From contig NZ_JXRQ01000016.1 in the NCBI RefSeq assembly GCF_000829445.1, positions 62,001-126,000 of the forward strand: a stretch of 64,000 bases of DNA. Direction: 5' to 3'. Below are positions 1 through 6,628 of this stretch, in pieces. A program made the position numbers and the translations under genes. Every line of letters starts with the position of its first letter. Positions within the stretch are counted from its first letter, which is position 1. The stretch is from Jeotgalibacillus alimentarius (lineage in GTDB: Bacteria; Bacillota; Bacilli; Bacillales; Jeotgalibacillaceae). The notes under the pieces were generated by a model that was not told where the DNA came from, ran no database searches, and saw only the letters and a list, made by a program, of their open reading frames with translations.

Positions 1-17
1 CTGAAAAAGGCGGCATT

Positions 18-200
18 ATGTCGCGTGAAAAGGTACGTGAACGTGTAGAAGCATGGGATCAGCTGCCAAAGCACCCTGATATCAGCCATTACGGAGATCC
101 TGATCATAATGAGTGGAAGCAGTCATTTATCGGGGACGATATCGAACCAATCACAGGCAAATGCCCATTTGTCCATAAAGAAATGAAAGTACATTCTTAA
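18..200 (+). CDS. Uncharacterised protein or C-terminal end of a protein starting upstream
   Basis: I do not recognise this family. The visible product is 60 residues, hydrophilic, rich in charged residues and histidine, with one cysteine in a GKCPFVH segment near the end and no membrane segment. The reading frame is open to the left edge of the window (five codons before the ATG). It may therefore be the tail of a longer protein. A GGCGG stretch about 4 bases before the ATG could also be a ribosome site for a short stand-alone gene. It lies 13 bases upstream of nnrD on the same strand, so the two are probably co-transcribed. Confidence 0.5.
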   Translation: MSREKVRERVEAWDQLPKHPDISHYGDPDHNEWKQSFIGDDIEPITGKCPFVHKEMKVHS

Positions 201-213
201 GGGAGTGAGCATC

Positions 214-1041
214 ATGAAAAAATGGAGTAAAGAAAACGTTGTTGACACTTTACCAGTCAGAAAATCTGATGCTCACAAAGGTACATACGGAACAGCACTG
301 ATTGCTGCAGGAAGCAGGTTCATGCCGGGCGCTGCTGTCCTGTCGGCAATTGCATGTATGAGAAGTGGAGTTGGGAAGCTTGAGATGGGAACTGAAGAAT
401 CTGTCATTCCCTATGTGATTCAGCACTTGCCAGAAACAACATTCGTTCCGGGGTTTTATGAGCGCCTGAATGACCTTCCATTTAACCACTACACTGTACT
501 CGCTGCAGGACCAGGAAGAGAGGAAAATGATGAGACTGAAAAAGTCGTACAGACTTTCCTCTCTACAGACCTGCCCGTTGTACTTGATGCAGGGGCACTC
601 AGAGAAAGAACCTATCAAAAAAGGAAATCACCCGTTATCTTGACACCTCATCCGGGAGAATTTATTAGAATTTCATCATTTGATAAGGAGAAAGTTGAAC
701 AGGACAGACAGGCTGCTGCAGCAGAGTTCGCGGCTCAGACCGGCGTTACTGTTGTATTGAAAGGCAAGGAAACAATTACTGCCTTTCCGGATGGTGAAAC
801 CTATATGAATACGACCGGTAACAGCTCACTTTCTAAAGGGGGGACAGGGGATACACTGACCGGGATGATTACAGGTATGCTGTGCTGTCACGATGATTGG
901 AAGCACGCTATATTAAATGCAGTCTACCTCCACGGCGCGTGCGCTGATCATTGGATAAAAACAAGATCTCCCCATACCATGCTTGCCAGTGAACTGTCAG
1001 AACTGCTTCCTGAAGTATGGAAAAAATATGAGCAGAAATAA
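214..1041 (+). CDS. nnrD: ADP-dependent (S)-NAD(P)H-hydrate dehydratase
   Basis: The enzyme dehydrates damaged NADHX/NADPHX back to NAD(P)H using ADP, a cytosolic metabolite-repair reaction. The 275-residue product matches the ribokinase-like C-terminal half of the YjeF family. It has AGPGR, LDAGAL, LTPHPGE and the GGTGDTLTG catalytic/phosphate loop near residue 210. The N-terminal epimerase half found in fused YjeF proteins is absent, as in Bacillus YxkO. A GTG at 205 is in frame, but it overlaps the Shine-Dalgarno AAGGGAG. The ATG at 214, about 8 bases after that site, is preferred. The gene is followed by the Rex-box region of the DoxX gene. Confidence 0.9.
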   Translation: MKKWSKENVVDTLPVRKSDAHKGTYGTALIAAGSRFMPGAAVLSAIACMRSGVGKLEMGTEESVIPYVIQHLPETTFVPGFYERLNDLPFNHYTVLAAGPGREENDETEKVVQTFLSTDLPVVLDAGALRERTYQKRKSPVILTPHPGEFIRISSFDKEKVEQDRQAAAAEFAAQTGVTVVLKGKETITAFPDGETYMNTTGNSSLSKGGTGDTLTGMITGMLCCHDDWKHAILNAVYLHGACADHWIKTRSPHTMLASELSELLPEVWKKYEQK

Positions 1042-1054
1042 GGAAATGAACAAA

Positions 1055-1072
1055 TTGTGAAATGTTACACAA
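1055..1072. promoter_or_regulatory. Rex-type operator 1
   Basis: An 18-bp dyad TTGTGAAATGTTACACAA fits the Rex consensus TTGTGAA-N4-TTCACAA with one deviation in the right arm. It lies just upstream of the -35 element of the DoxX promoter. Confidence 0.75.
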
Positions 1073-1076
1073 ACTA

Positions 1077-1105
1077 TTGCGCGCCTTGTTATTATGCTTT
1101 ATTAT
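1077..1105 (+). promoter_or_regulatory. Probable sigma-A promoter of the DoxX gene
   Basis: TTGCGC and TATTAT are separated by 17 bp. The promoter sits between Rex operators 1 and 2, so bound repressor would flank or cover the RNA polymerase site. Confidence 0.5.
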
Positions 1106-1120
1106 AAAGGTATCAAATAA

Positions 1121-1138
1121 ATGTGAAACATTTCACAA
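1121..1138. promoter_or_regulatory. Rex-type operator 2
   Basis: ATGTGAAACATTTCACAA is an almost perfect Rex dyad (TGTGAA-N4-TTCACA). It lies just downstream of the predicted transcription start. Confidence 0.8.
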
Positions 1139-1177
1139 TTGAACAAGAGAAACTGGCACTTATTTTTTTAGAATTAA

Positions 1178-1195
1178 ATGTGAAAAGTTTCACAA
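1178..1195. promoter_or_regulatory. Rex-type operator 3
   Basis: ATGTGAAAAGTTTCACAA is an almost perfect Rex dyad. It ends about 4 bases before the Shine-Dalgarno sequence of the DoxX gene. Confidence 0.8.
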
Positions 1196-1213
1196 AAAAA
1201 GGAGAGAAATAAG

Positions 1214-1711
1214 ATGGGTGAAAAATGGTGGAACGGCAGAGTAGCAGCAGGAATTTGGACAGTGTTAAGAATCTGGCTCGGGGTACAGTGGCTTCAGGCA
1301 GGATGGGGTAAAGTGACAGGAGAATTTGATGCAACAGGATATCTGCAGGGGGCAATTGCAAAAGCAGGAGGAGAAGCACCGGTAGTAGCGGGCTGGTACG
1401 GTACATTCCTTGAAACAGTCGCACTGCCAAACGCAGAGATCTTTAATATTCTGATTCCTTGGGGAGAGTTATTCGTAGGACTTGGCTTAATCGCAGGACT
1501 TTTGACAATGCCAGCATTAGCAGCAGGTGCATTCATGAACCTGAACTTCCTGTTAGCTGGCACAATTAGCACGAACCCGGTATTACTCGCAGCGGCAGTG
1601 ATCCTGATGTTTGCCGGACACGCTGCAATCAGATACGGTCTGGACAGATGGGCAGTGCCAATGGCAAAAGAAAAAGTAACAAAGCGTACGCTGAGAGAGG
1701 CTCACGCTTAA
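1214..1711 (+). CDS. DoxX-family membrane protein
   Basis: This 165-residue integral membrane protein has about four hydrophobic segments. The N-terminal WTVLRIWLGVQWLQAGWGK resembles the DoxX/DoxD family (thiosulfate:quinone oxidoreductase small subunit and related redox membrane proteins). Later glycine/alanine-rich helices (LFVGLGLIAGLLTMPALAAG) and a short basic cytoplasmic tail fit that family. The start ATG follows AAGGAGAG at good spacing. The exact substrate is unknown for most Bacillus DoxX proteins. The three upstream Rex-type operators imply de-repression when NADH/NAD+ rises, for example when respiration or oxygen is limiting. The gene appears monocistronic; a hairpin at 1721-1753 follows it. 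Confidence 0.8.
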   Translation: MGEKWWNGRVAAGIWTVLRIWLGVQWLQAGWGKVTGEFDATGYLQGAIAKAGGEAPVVAGWYGTFLETVALPNAEIFNILIPWGELFVGLGLIAGLLTMPALAAGAFMNLNFLLAGTISTNPVLLAAAVILMFAGHAAIRYGLDRWAVPMAKEKVTKRTLREAHA

Positions 1712-1720
1712 TAAAGGAAA

Positions 1721-1882
1721 GAGGCTGGGACATTATAAAATTGTCTCAGCCTCTAATCGTTTCACTGCGCTTCAGGCGGAAGCTTTCCGGACGGCGGTCG
1801 CTGAGCCTCCTCGCCTTCGGCTGTGGGGTCTCAGCTGTCCCGTAATCGTCCCGGAGTCACCGCCTTACACTCCGTTCCACTA
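1721..1882 (-). repeat. Type A dispersed hairpin repeat, copy 1 (reverse orientation)
   Basis: This is the reverse-complement copy of elements at 37445-37630 and 56145-56327. It begins with a hairpin GAGGCTGGGACA / TGTCTCAGCCTC (1721-1753) directly after the DoxX stop codon. It continues with the shared core (GGTCTCAGCTGTCCCG, GAGTCACCGCC). The hairpin could also act as the DoxX terminator, although no clean T-run follows. Confidence 0.8.
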
Positions 1883-1996
1883 AGATTTATTTCAATAAAA
1901 AGTAATTCAAACTACAAATATCATCGTTTTGTCTCAGGCTCTTTTTTGGTGTGTGCGGATAGGAGTCGGTGTGCCGGATTAGGGCTGGACGACTTT

Positions 1997-2169
1997 TTCC
2001 ATCAGTGTGGGGAACAATTCCATCAGGTTTTATCATATTTCCATCATTTCTGAAATGGATTCCATCAGAATTAGTGTTTATTCCATCAGCAAACTATAAT
2101 TCCATTAATGACAGAGTTTATTCCATCACTTTTGTTGTAATTCCATCAGGTTCTATCATAATTCCATCA
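1997..2169. repeat. Nine-copy TTCCATCA array phased at 21 bp
   Basis: The octamer TTCCATCA (one copy TTCCATTA) starts at 1997, 2018, 2039, 2060, 2081, 2100, 2121, 2141 and 2162. The spacings are 21,21,21,21,19,21,20,21. The DNA between motifs is AT-rich and not conserved, apart from a TATCATA segment in some units. Reading it as protein on the plus strand gives a 7-residue IPS repeat, but no ribosome site or plausible gene accompanies it. Confidence 0.85.
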
Positions 2170-2174
2170 CCCTA

Positions 2175-2482
2175 ACGCGAGCTCCGCGTCTTATGCCTGT
2201 CGGAGCTGAACGAGCGCCTTCCGCTTTTCCTGAGATCCAGCTCCAGGCGCTAGCTCCTCGGGTCATAAGCCACGCATCGGTAAACGGGAAAGTTCACCCG
2301 TTTTCCGCTCCGCGTCTTATGCCTGTCGGAGCTGAACGAGCGCCTTCCGCTTTTCCTGAGATCCAGCTCCAGGCGCTAGCTCCTCGGGTCATAAGACACG
2401 CATCGGTAAACGGGAAAGTTCACCCGTTTTCCGCTCCGCGTCTTATGCCTGTCGGAGCTGAACGAGCGCCTTCCGCTTTTCA
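2175..2482 (+). repeat. Type C hairpin element in tandem, 126-bp period, about 2.4 copies
   Basis: CTCCGCGTCTTATGCC occurs at 2182, 2308 and 2434, exactly 126 bp apart. The two full units differ by about one base (ATAAGCC versus ATAAGAC). Each contains inverted arms, for example CATAAG / CTTATG and AAACGGG / CCCGTTT, able to form a long stem. A single diverged copy lies at 29812-29932. The array ends within a base of the SDR stop codon. The open frame through it (42-residue repeats) is an artefact of the period being a multiple of three. Confidence 0.9.
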
Positions 2483-3220
2483 TTATTGAGCTGTATATCC
2501 GCCATCGACTAGCAAGTTAATTCCTGTAACAAATTCGTTCTCACACAGGAAGACGATTGCGTGTGCGATTTCTTCCGGGACGCCGAGGCGGCCGACTGGG
2601 TGTTTTGCGACCAGTCCATCATAGTAATCGCCGAGGGCTTCTTTATTCACCATACCTGACTCTACATAGCCCGGGTTAACTGAATTGACGCGAATTTTTT
2701 TATCGGCATATTCAAGTGCGAGTGATTTTGTCAGTGTATTCACTGCTCCCTTACTTGCATTATAAGCAAATGCACCGGGCTGACCGACAAAGCCGAGGAT
2801 TGAAGAAGTGTTCACAATTGAACCGCCACCAGTTTTCATCATTTCCCTGATCGCATATTTCGACCCGTAAAATACACCGTCCTGATTAACAGAGATTACT
2901 TTATGGTAATCTTCAGCAGTTAACTCATGTGTTTCTGCAAGCGCACCGATTCCTGCATTGTTCACCAGGACATCAACCTGACCGAAGTGTTTAACTGTAT
3001 ACTCGATCATACTTTTTACAGAATCTTCATTTCCTGTGTCCACATGAATAAAAGTTACTTTTTCAGAGCCGAGTCTTTCGGCTGCTGCACTGCCGCCTTC
3101 TTCATTGAAGTCTGCAAGTACAACATTCATTCTTTTTTTCAAAAATGCTTCTACTGTTGCAAGTCCAATTCCTGAGGCGCCACCTGTTACAATTGCGGTC
3201 TTACCGTTTAATTCAATCAT
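2483..3220 (-). CDS. SDR family NAD(P)-dependent oxidoreductase
   Basis: This is a classical short-chain dehydrogenase of 245 residues. It has the cofactor loop TGGASGIG (residues 12-19), NNAG (87-90), catalytic Ser 139/140, Tyr153 and Lys157 (YNASK), and a C-terminal NLLVDGGYTAQ typical of glucose-1-dehydrogenase/3-oxoacyl-ACP-reductase-like SDRs. An acidic residue after the second strand (ADFNE) favours NAD over NADP. The substrate cannot be read from sequence. AAGGAGG precedes the ATG. Its 3' end abuts the 126-bp tandem repeat, and no clear terminator is seen there. Confidence 0.85.
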   Translation of the reverse strand: MIELNGKTAIVTGGASGIGLATVEAFLKKRMNVVLADFNEEGGSAAAERLGSEKVTFIHVDTGNEDSVKSMIEYTVKHFGQVDVLVNNAGIGALAETHELTAEDYHKVISVNQDGVFYGSKYAIREMMKTGGGSIVNTSSILGFVGQPGAFAYNASKGAVNTLTKSLALEYADKKIRVNSVNPGYVESGMVNKEALGDYYDGLVAKHPVGRLGVPEEIAHAIVFLCENEFVTGINLLVDGGYTAQ

Positions 3221-3315
3221 ATCTGATCCTCCTTAAAATTGACTTTCACTTTCATGTATTCGTTTTTTTTCGTGAAACTCCTTTTAATCTGGATGCAATC
3301 AGCGACTTTTCTATC

Positions 3316-3344
3316 TTTACAACGATAATGTTAATGAATAGTAT
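3316..3344 (+). promoter_or_regulatory. Probable sigma-A promoter of the PAS-GGDEF gene
   Basis: TTTACA, 17 bp, TAGTAT, about 40 bp upstream of the chosen start codon. Confidence 0.5.
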
Positions 3345-3382
3345 GACATTAGATTAGAATGATATGTCAGGGGGACGGGTTC

Positions 3383-5035
3383 ATGAGAAGTGAGCATCTT
3401 CTTCACAGGGCAATGATGAGTGGAATTAAAGAGATGGTTTTTATTGTGAAAGTAGAACCTGATGGAGAGTTCACTTATGCATTTATTAATGAAGAAGCTA
3501 AAATCAGATCCGGCCTGAGTGAAGAAGACTATGGGAAGCCGATCAGATTCATACAAGATAACGAAGTAACGAATACTCTATATAGACAGTATCATGAAGT
3601 GTTGAGCAGTGGAGAAGACGTGATCTATAAAGATTCCTACCGCTCACTGTCAGGAGAAACTTATTATTCAAAAACAAGACTGTCACCTTTATGTGATGAA
3701 CTGGGGCAGTGTGAATATATTACAGCACTTGTGACTGATATTACAGAATCGACCTGGGCTGAAAGAAGCGCAATCGAATCAAAAAAACGTGCTGTAGAGA
3801 GCCGTGAACGTTTCAGGTCATTATTTGAACATAATCTGGATGCCATTATGTATCTGAACCTGGATGGGAAAATAGAATCTCTTAATCACGCAGCGGAAGA
3901 TTTGTTTTCCGGAGAAAATATCATGGGATTTCATTATACAGAATGGATATCGTCTACTGATCATCTCCAGACAACTGATACGTTTCGCTCCGCAATGAAC
4001 GGTAAAGCAGAATCACTGCGTTTATCTGTCAAGATATCAAAAGAAGAAAAAATAGAAGGGCTTTCAATTTTCGTGCCGGTTTTATTTAATCATAAAGTGA
4101 CAGGTATCTACTGGATTTTAAAAGATATGACAGGAGAGATGAATGCGCTCAGAAGCTTTCAGGACAGTGAGAAGAAATTTCGAATCATTGCTGAGAATGC
4201 GCAGGATCTGATTACCCTTGTAGATCACCGGGGACTGATTATTTATACTTCTCCATCTTACAAGAGACTGCTTGGTTATGATGAGACAGACTTTGAAGGA
4301 AAGCCATTTTCATTTGGCGTTGAGGACAAGTATTTAAACGAGATGGATGCATCTTTTTTAACAGCAATCAGGGAAGACAGGCCTTTTAAGCTTCAGGTAA
4401 GACAGTTGAAAGGAAACGGCACTCCGATCTGGACTGAAGTACAGGGGACCCCTGTTTTTGATGAGGGGGATGTGTTCAGTTATATGGTCGTGATCTCAAG
4501 GGATATCACGCTGACAAAGCAATATGAATCCAAGCTGAAACACTTTGCTTATCACGACTCACTGACCGGACTGCCGAACAGACGGATGCTTGAAGAAGAA
4601 ATGAAAAAAGAATTAGTAAAAGAAGATACAGTATTTTCAGTGCTGATCCTTGATATTGATCATTTCAAAACGATTAATGATACGATGGGGCACGATACGG
4701 GGGATGCAGTAATTGAGGAGTTTGCGAACCGTCTTTCAGCGAGTGTGAGACGGTCAGATCTGGAAGTCAGACACGGCGGGGACGAGTTTGTGATCCTGCT
4801 GTATGATGTGGGTGATAAAGGGGTACTTTCACAGATTGCAAAAAAGATTCTCCTGTCAGTCAGAAAGCCGTGGACCTTACAGGGAGAACTTTTTGAGGTG
4901 ACAACCAGTATTGGTATGACGGTTGTAAATGAGAAAAATTATTCGTCGGAAGAAATTTTGAAAGCTGCAGACGATGCGCTGTACAAAGCAAAAGAACAAG
5001 GCAAGAACACCTATTCAATCACTCTGCTTAACTGA
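3383..5035 (+). CDS. Triple-PAS diguanylate cyclase
   Basis: The product (550 residues) has three successive PAS-type sensor regions (about 10-120, 130-245 and 255-380, the last with a PAC-like end) and a C-terminal GGDEF domain (about 390-550). The active-site motif GGDEF is intact near residue 465. An RxxD inhibitory site (RRSD) lies five residues before it, so the protein should make c-di-GMP and be product-inhibited. No EAL or HD-GYP domain and no transmembrane segment are present, so sensing is probably cytosolic. The ATG at 3383 follows AGGGGGAC at normal spacing; an in-frame ATG at 3359 lacks one. It stands alone, with its own promoter. Confidence 0.9.
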   Translation: MRSEHLLHRAMMSGIKEMVFIVKVEPDGEFTYAFINEEAKIRSGLSEEDYGKPIRFIQDNEVTNTLYRQYHEVLSSGEDVIYKDSYRSLSGETYYSKTRLSPLCDELGQCEYITALVTDITESTWAERSAIESKKRAVESRERFRSLFEHNLDAIMYLNLDGKIESLNHAAEDLFSGENIMGFHYTEWISSTDHLQTTDTFRSAMNGKAESLRLSVKISKEEKIEGLSIFVPVLFNHKVTGIYWILKDMTGEMNALRSFQDSEKKFRIIAENAQDLITLVDHRGLIIYTSPSYKRLLGYDETDFEGKPFSFGVEDKYLNEMDASFLTAIREDRPFKLQVRQLKGNGTPIWTEVQGTPVFDEGDVFSYMVVISRDITLTKQYESKLKHFAYHDSLTGLPNRRMLEEEMKKELVKEDTVFSVLILDIDHFKTINDTMGHDTGDAVIEEFANRLSASVRRSDLEVRHGGDEFVILLYDVGDKGVLSQIAKKILLSVRKPWTLQGELFEVTTSIGMTVVNEKNYSSEEILKAADDALYKAKEQGKNTYSITLLN

Positions 5036-5043
5036 TGTTCAAT

Positions 5044-5072
5044 TTGCCTTCTTTTGCTAAAATAAGTATAGT
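5044..5072 (+). promoter_or_regulatory. Probable sigma-A promoter of yeeI
   Basis: TTGCCT, 17 bp, TATAGT, just downstream of the diguanylate cyclase gene. Confidence 0.6.
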
Positions 5073-5111
5073 GAAAAGGCAGAGAGTAATGAAGGAAAGA
5101 GAGTGAAAGTG

Positions 5112-5831
5112 ATGGGACGTAAGTGGAATAACATTAAAGAAAAAAAAGCAGCAAAAGATGCGAATACGAGTCAGGTATATAATAAGTTTGCCAGAGAGAT
5201 CTATGTAACGGCAAAGCAGGGAGAGCCTGATCCCGAAGCAAATACTGCGCTTCGCATGGTGTTAGACCGTGCAAAGACGTATAATGTGCCAAAAGCCATT
5301 ATTGAAAGAGCGATCGAAAAAGCAAAAGGCGGGGGCGAAGAGAATTATGACAGCCTGCGCTATGAAGGGTTTGGCCCGGCAGGATCAATGATTATTGTTG
5401 ATGCGCTGACAAACAACGTTAACCGTACAGCCTCTGAAGTACGTGCTGCATTTGGTAAGAACGGCGGCAACATGGGAGTGAGCGGTTCAGTGTCATACAT
5501 GTTCGATTCTACAGCGGTATTTGGTGTTGAGGATAAATCGGCTGATGATATTCTTGAACTGCTGATGGAGCACGACATTGATGTGCGTGATGTACTTGAA
5601 GAGGATCATACTGTTATTATCTACGCAGAGCCGGATCAGTATAATGCTGTTCAGCAGGCATTGAAGGAAAATGGAATCACTGAATTTACAGTCGCTGAAC
5701 TGACAATGCTCGCACAAAATGACGTAGCTGTATCTGAAGAAGACCAGGAGCAGTTAGAAAAATTACTTGGTGCGCTTGAAGAACTTGAAGATGTTCAGCA
5801 GGTATATCATAACGTAGAATTTATTGAATAG
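5112..5831 (+). CDS. yeeI: YebC/PmpR-family protein, YeeI (YebC2) type
   Basis: The product is 239 residues and starts [20 protein letters not shown]. This matches the YeeI branch of the YebC/TACO1 family as I remember it, rather than the MAGHSKW-type YrbC branch. Recent work on Bacillus YebC2 describes relief of ribosome stalling at polyproline stretches; older annotation calls the family transcriptional regulators. The conserved [15 protein letters not shown] and YAEPDQY segments are present. The ATG at 5112 lies behind AGGAAAGAGAG; a GTG at 5103 in the same frame is less likely. A strong terminator follows. Confidence 0.9.
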   Translation: MGRKWNNIKEKKAAKDANTSQVYNKFAREIYVTAKQGEPDPEANTALRMVLDRAKTYNVPKAIIERAIEKAKGGGEENYDSLRYEGFGPAGSMIIVDALTNNVNRTASEVRAAFGKNGGNMGVSGSVSYMFDSTAVFGVEDKSADDILELLMEHDIDVRDVLEEDHTVIIYAEPDQYNAVQQALKENGITEFTVAELTMLAQNDVAVSEEDQEQLEKLLGALEELEDVQQVYHNVEFIE

Positions 5832-5842
5832 AACAGTCAAAA

Positions 5843-5868
5843 GGGTGCCTGATGAGGGCACCCTTTTT
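5843..5868. terminator. Rho-independent terminator after yeeI
   Basis: GGGTGCC / GGCACCC stem with a 7-base loop, followed by TTTTT. It lies between convergent genes and may serve both. Confidence 0.85.
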
Positions 5869-5879
5869 GCGTCCGGAAA

Positions 5880-6278
5880 TTAGTTGTCTTTTTCAACTTC
5901 ATACGTGATCTGGTACTTAAACGACCCTGTATAAGCCTGGCCGAATGAGTTGACCGTGATGCGTACGACTTCATCGTGGACAAATGTCAGCGATGAGCCT
6001 GCCTGAACAGCAATTGTTTCCTGGTTGTTCTGGCGGAAGATCGTGACGTTAAGGCCATTATTACTGAAGTTTTCAATCGTTGCAGCCATTGTGACCGGAA
6101 GAGAGTTTAGTTCTGTGTCGAAGATAATGTTGTTTGGTGTGTTTTGATTACCGGCAATTGGAGAGCAATTTTCAAAGAGCATCAGTACCCGCTTGTCAGG
6201 ACGCGGACGCTTAGGACAGTCACAGTCGCATTTCCCGATGGAACCAAGGGGCAGTTTGTAGTGGTTTTTGCAAGTCAT
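5880..6278 (-). CDS. DUF3992-like protein, possible endospore appendage (S-Ena type) subunit
   Basis: The product has 132 residues. A short N-terminal arm carries cysteines 3, 17, 19 and 21 (KCDCDCPK). A predicted all-beta domain (about 35-132) follows, with Cys38 and a closing GSFKYQITYEV strand. Order and motifs resemble the DUF3992 family: the Cys-rich connector, then ...TIENFSNNGLNVTIF..., then GSSLTFVHDEVVRIT, then the final strand. That family includes Ena1A/Ena1B, subunits of disulfide-linked spore appendage fibres in the Bacillus cereus group. The family match is from memory of the pattern; the appendage role is inference. A very strong AGGAGGTG precedes the start. Another secreted or coat protein with a similar beta fold is the alternative. 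Confidence 0.6.
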   Translation of the reverse strand: MTCKNHYKLPLGSIGKCDCDCPKRPRPDKRVLMLFENCSPIAGNQNTPNNIIFDTELNSLPVTMAATIENFSNNGLNVTIFRQNNQETIAVQAGSSLTFVHDEVVRITVNSFGQAYTGSFKYQITYEVEKDN

Positions 6279-6565
6279 ATTTTTTCACCTCCTGATAATA
6301 GAATATGAAATTAATAGAGTTTGGACAGGGCATTCTGTAAAAAAGGCTATACACCAATGTTATTCATCCTGATATCTCGGAAAACGAACTATTTATCTAT
6401 ACGGTAGCAGGGTATTTCAATACATATGCACTATATAAGATAAAAGACATGTGTCATATATCACAAAAAACTTATTGGAAAAATAAGAAAATCAACTCTA
6501 TGAAAATATACTGAAATGACTGAATATTGTATATGTTCATTATTTTTAATAATTGGAAGGAGTGA
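6279..6565. other. AT-rich divergent intergenic region
   Basis: About 290 bases lie between the DUF3992-like gene (minus) and the uORF/subtilase (plus). The ribosome site of the minus-strand gene is clear. No promoter with good -35/-10 agreement was found for either gene; a CATATTCTA near 6295 resembles a sporulation -10 box but sits too close to the ribosome site. Nothing else is seen. Confidence 0.5.
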
Positions 6566-6628
6566 ATGAGAAAAGGTTCACAAAAAAGAGATTGGAAGGG
6601 GAAAAAGGATGAAAAAGAGATCGGCTAA
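6566..6628 (+). CDS. Possible 20-residue upstream ORF overlapping the subtilase start
   Basis: ATG at 6566 follows GGAAGGAG, a better ribosome site than most here. It encodes a 20-residue very basic peptide beginning MRKGSQKRDWKGKK. Its stop codon lies 17-19 bases inside the subtilase gene in another frame. It could be a regulatory leader peptide or a chance ORF. Confidence 0.35.
   Translation: MRKGSQKRDWKGKKDEKEIG

Noticed and set aside
250-618. Long antisense frames inside nnrD and many other genes
   Set aside because: Shadows of well-supported genes in other frames, without ribosome sites or recognisable domains.
1969-2175. 68-residue frame with IPS repeats over the TTCCATCA array
   Set aside because: No Shine-Dalgarno, no known family, and the spacing slips to 19 and 20 bp, which breaks the 7-codon pattern. 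Kept as a DNA-level array with the coding idea noted as an alternative.
2193-2489. 98-residue open frame with 42-residue internal repeats
   Set aside because: It is the 126-bp non-coding hairpin repeat read through. The period is a multiple of three, so the frame stays open. No ribosome site, and the other copy at 29.8 kb is not coding.
6285-6300. CATATTCTA resembling a sigma-E/K -10 box upstream of the DUF3992-like gene
   Set aside because: It lies about 4 bases before the Shine-Dalgarno sequence, so a transcript from it would lack a usable leader. No fitting -35 was found.
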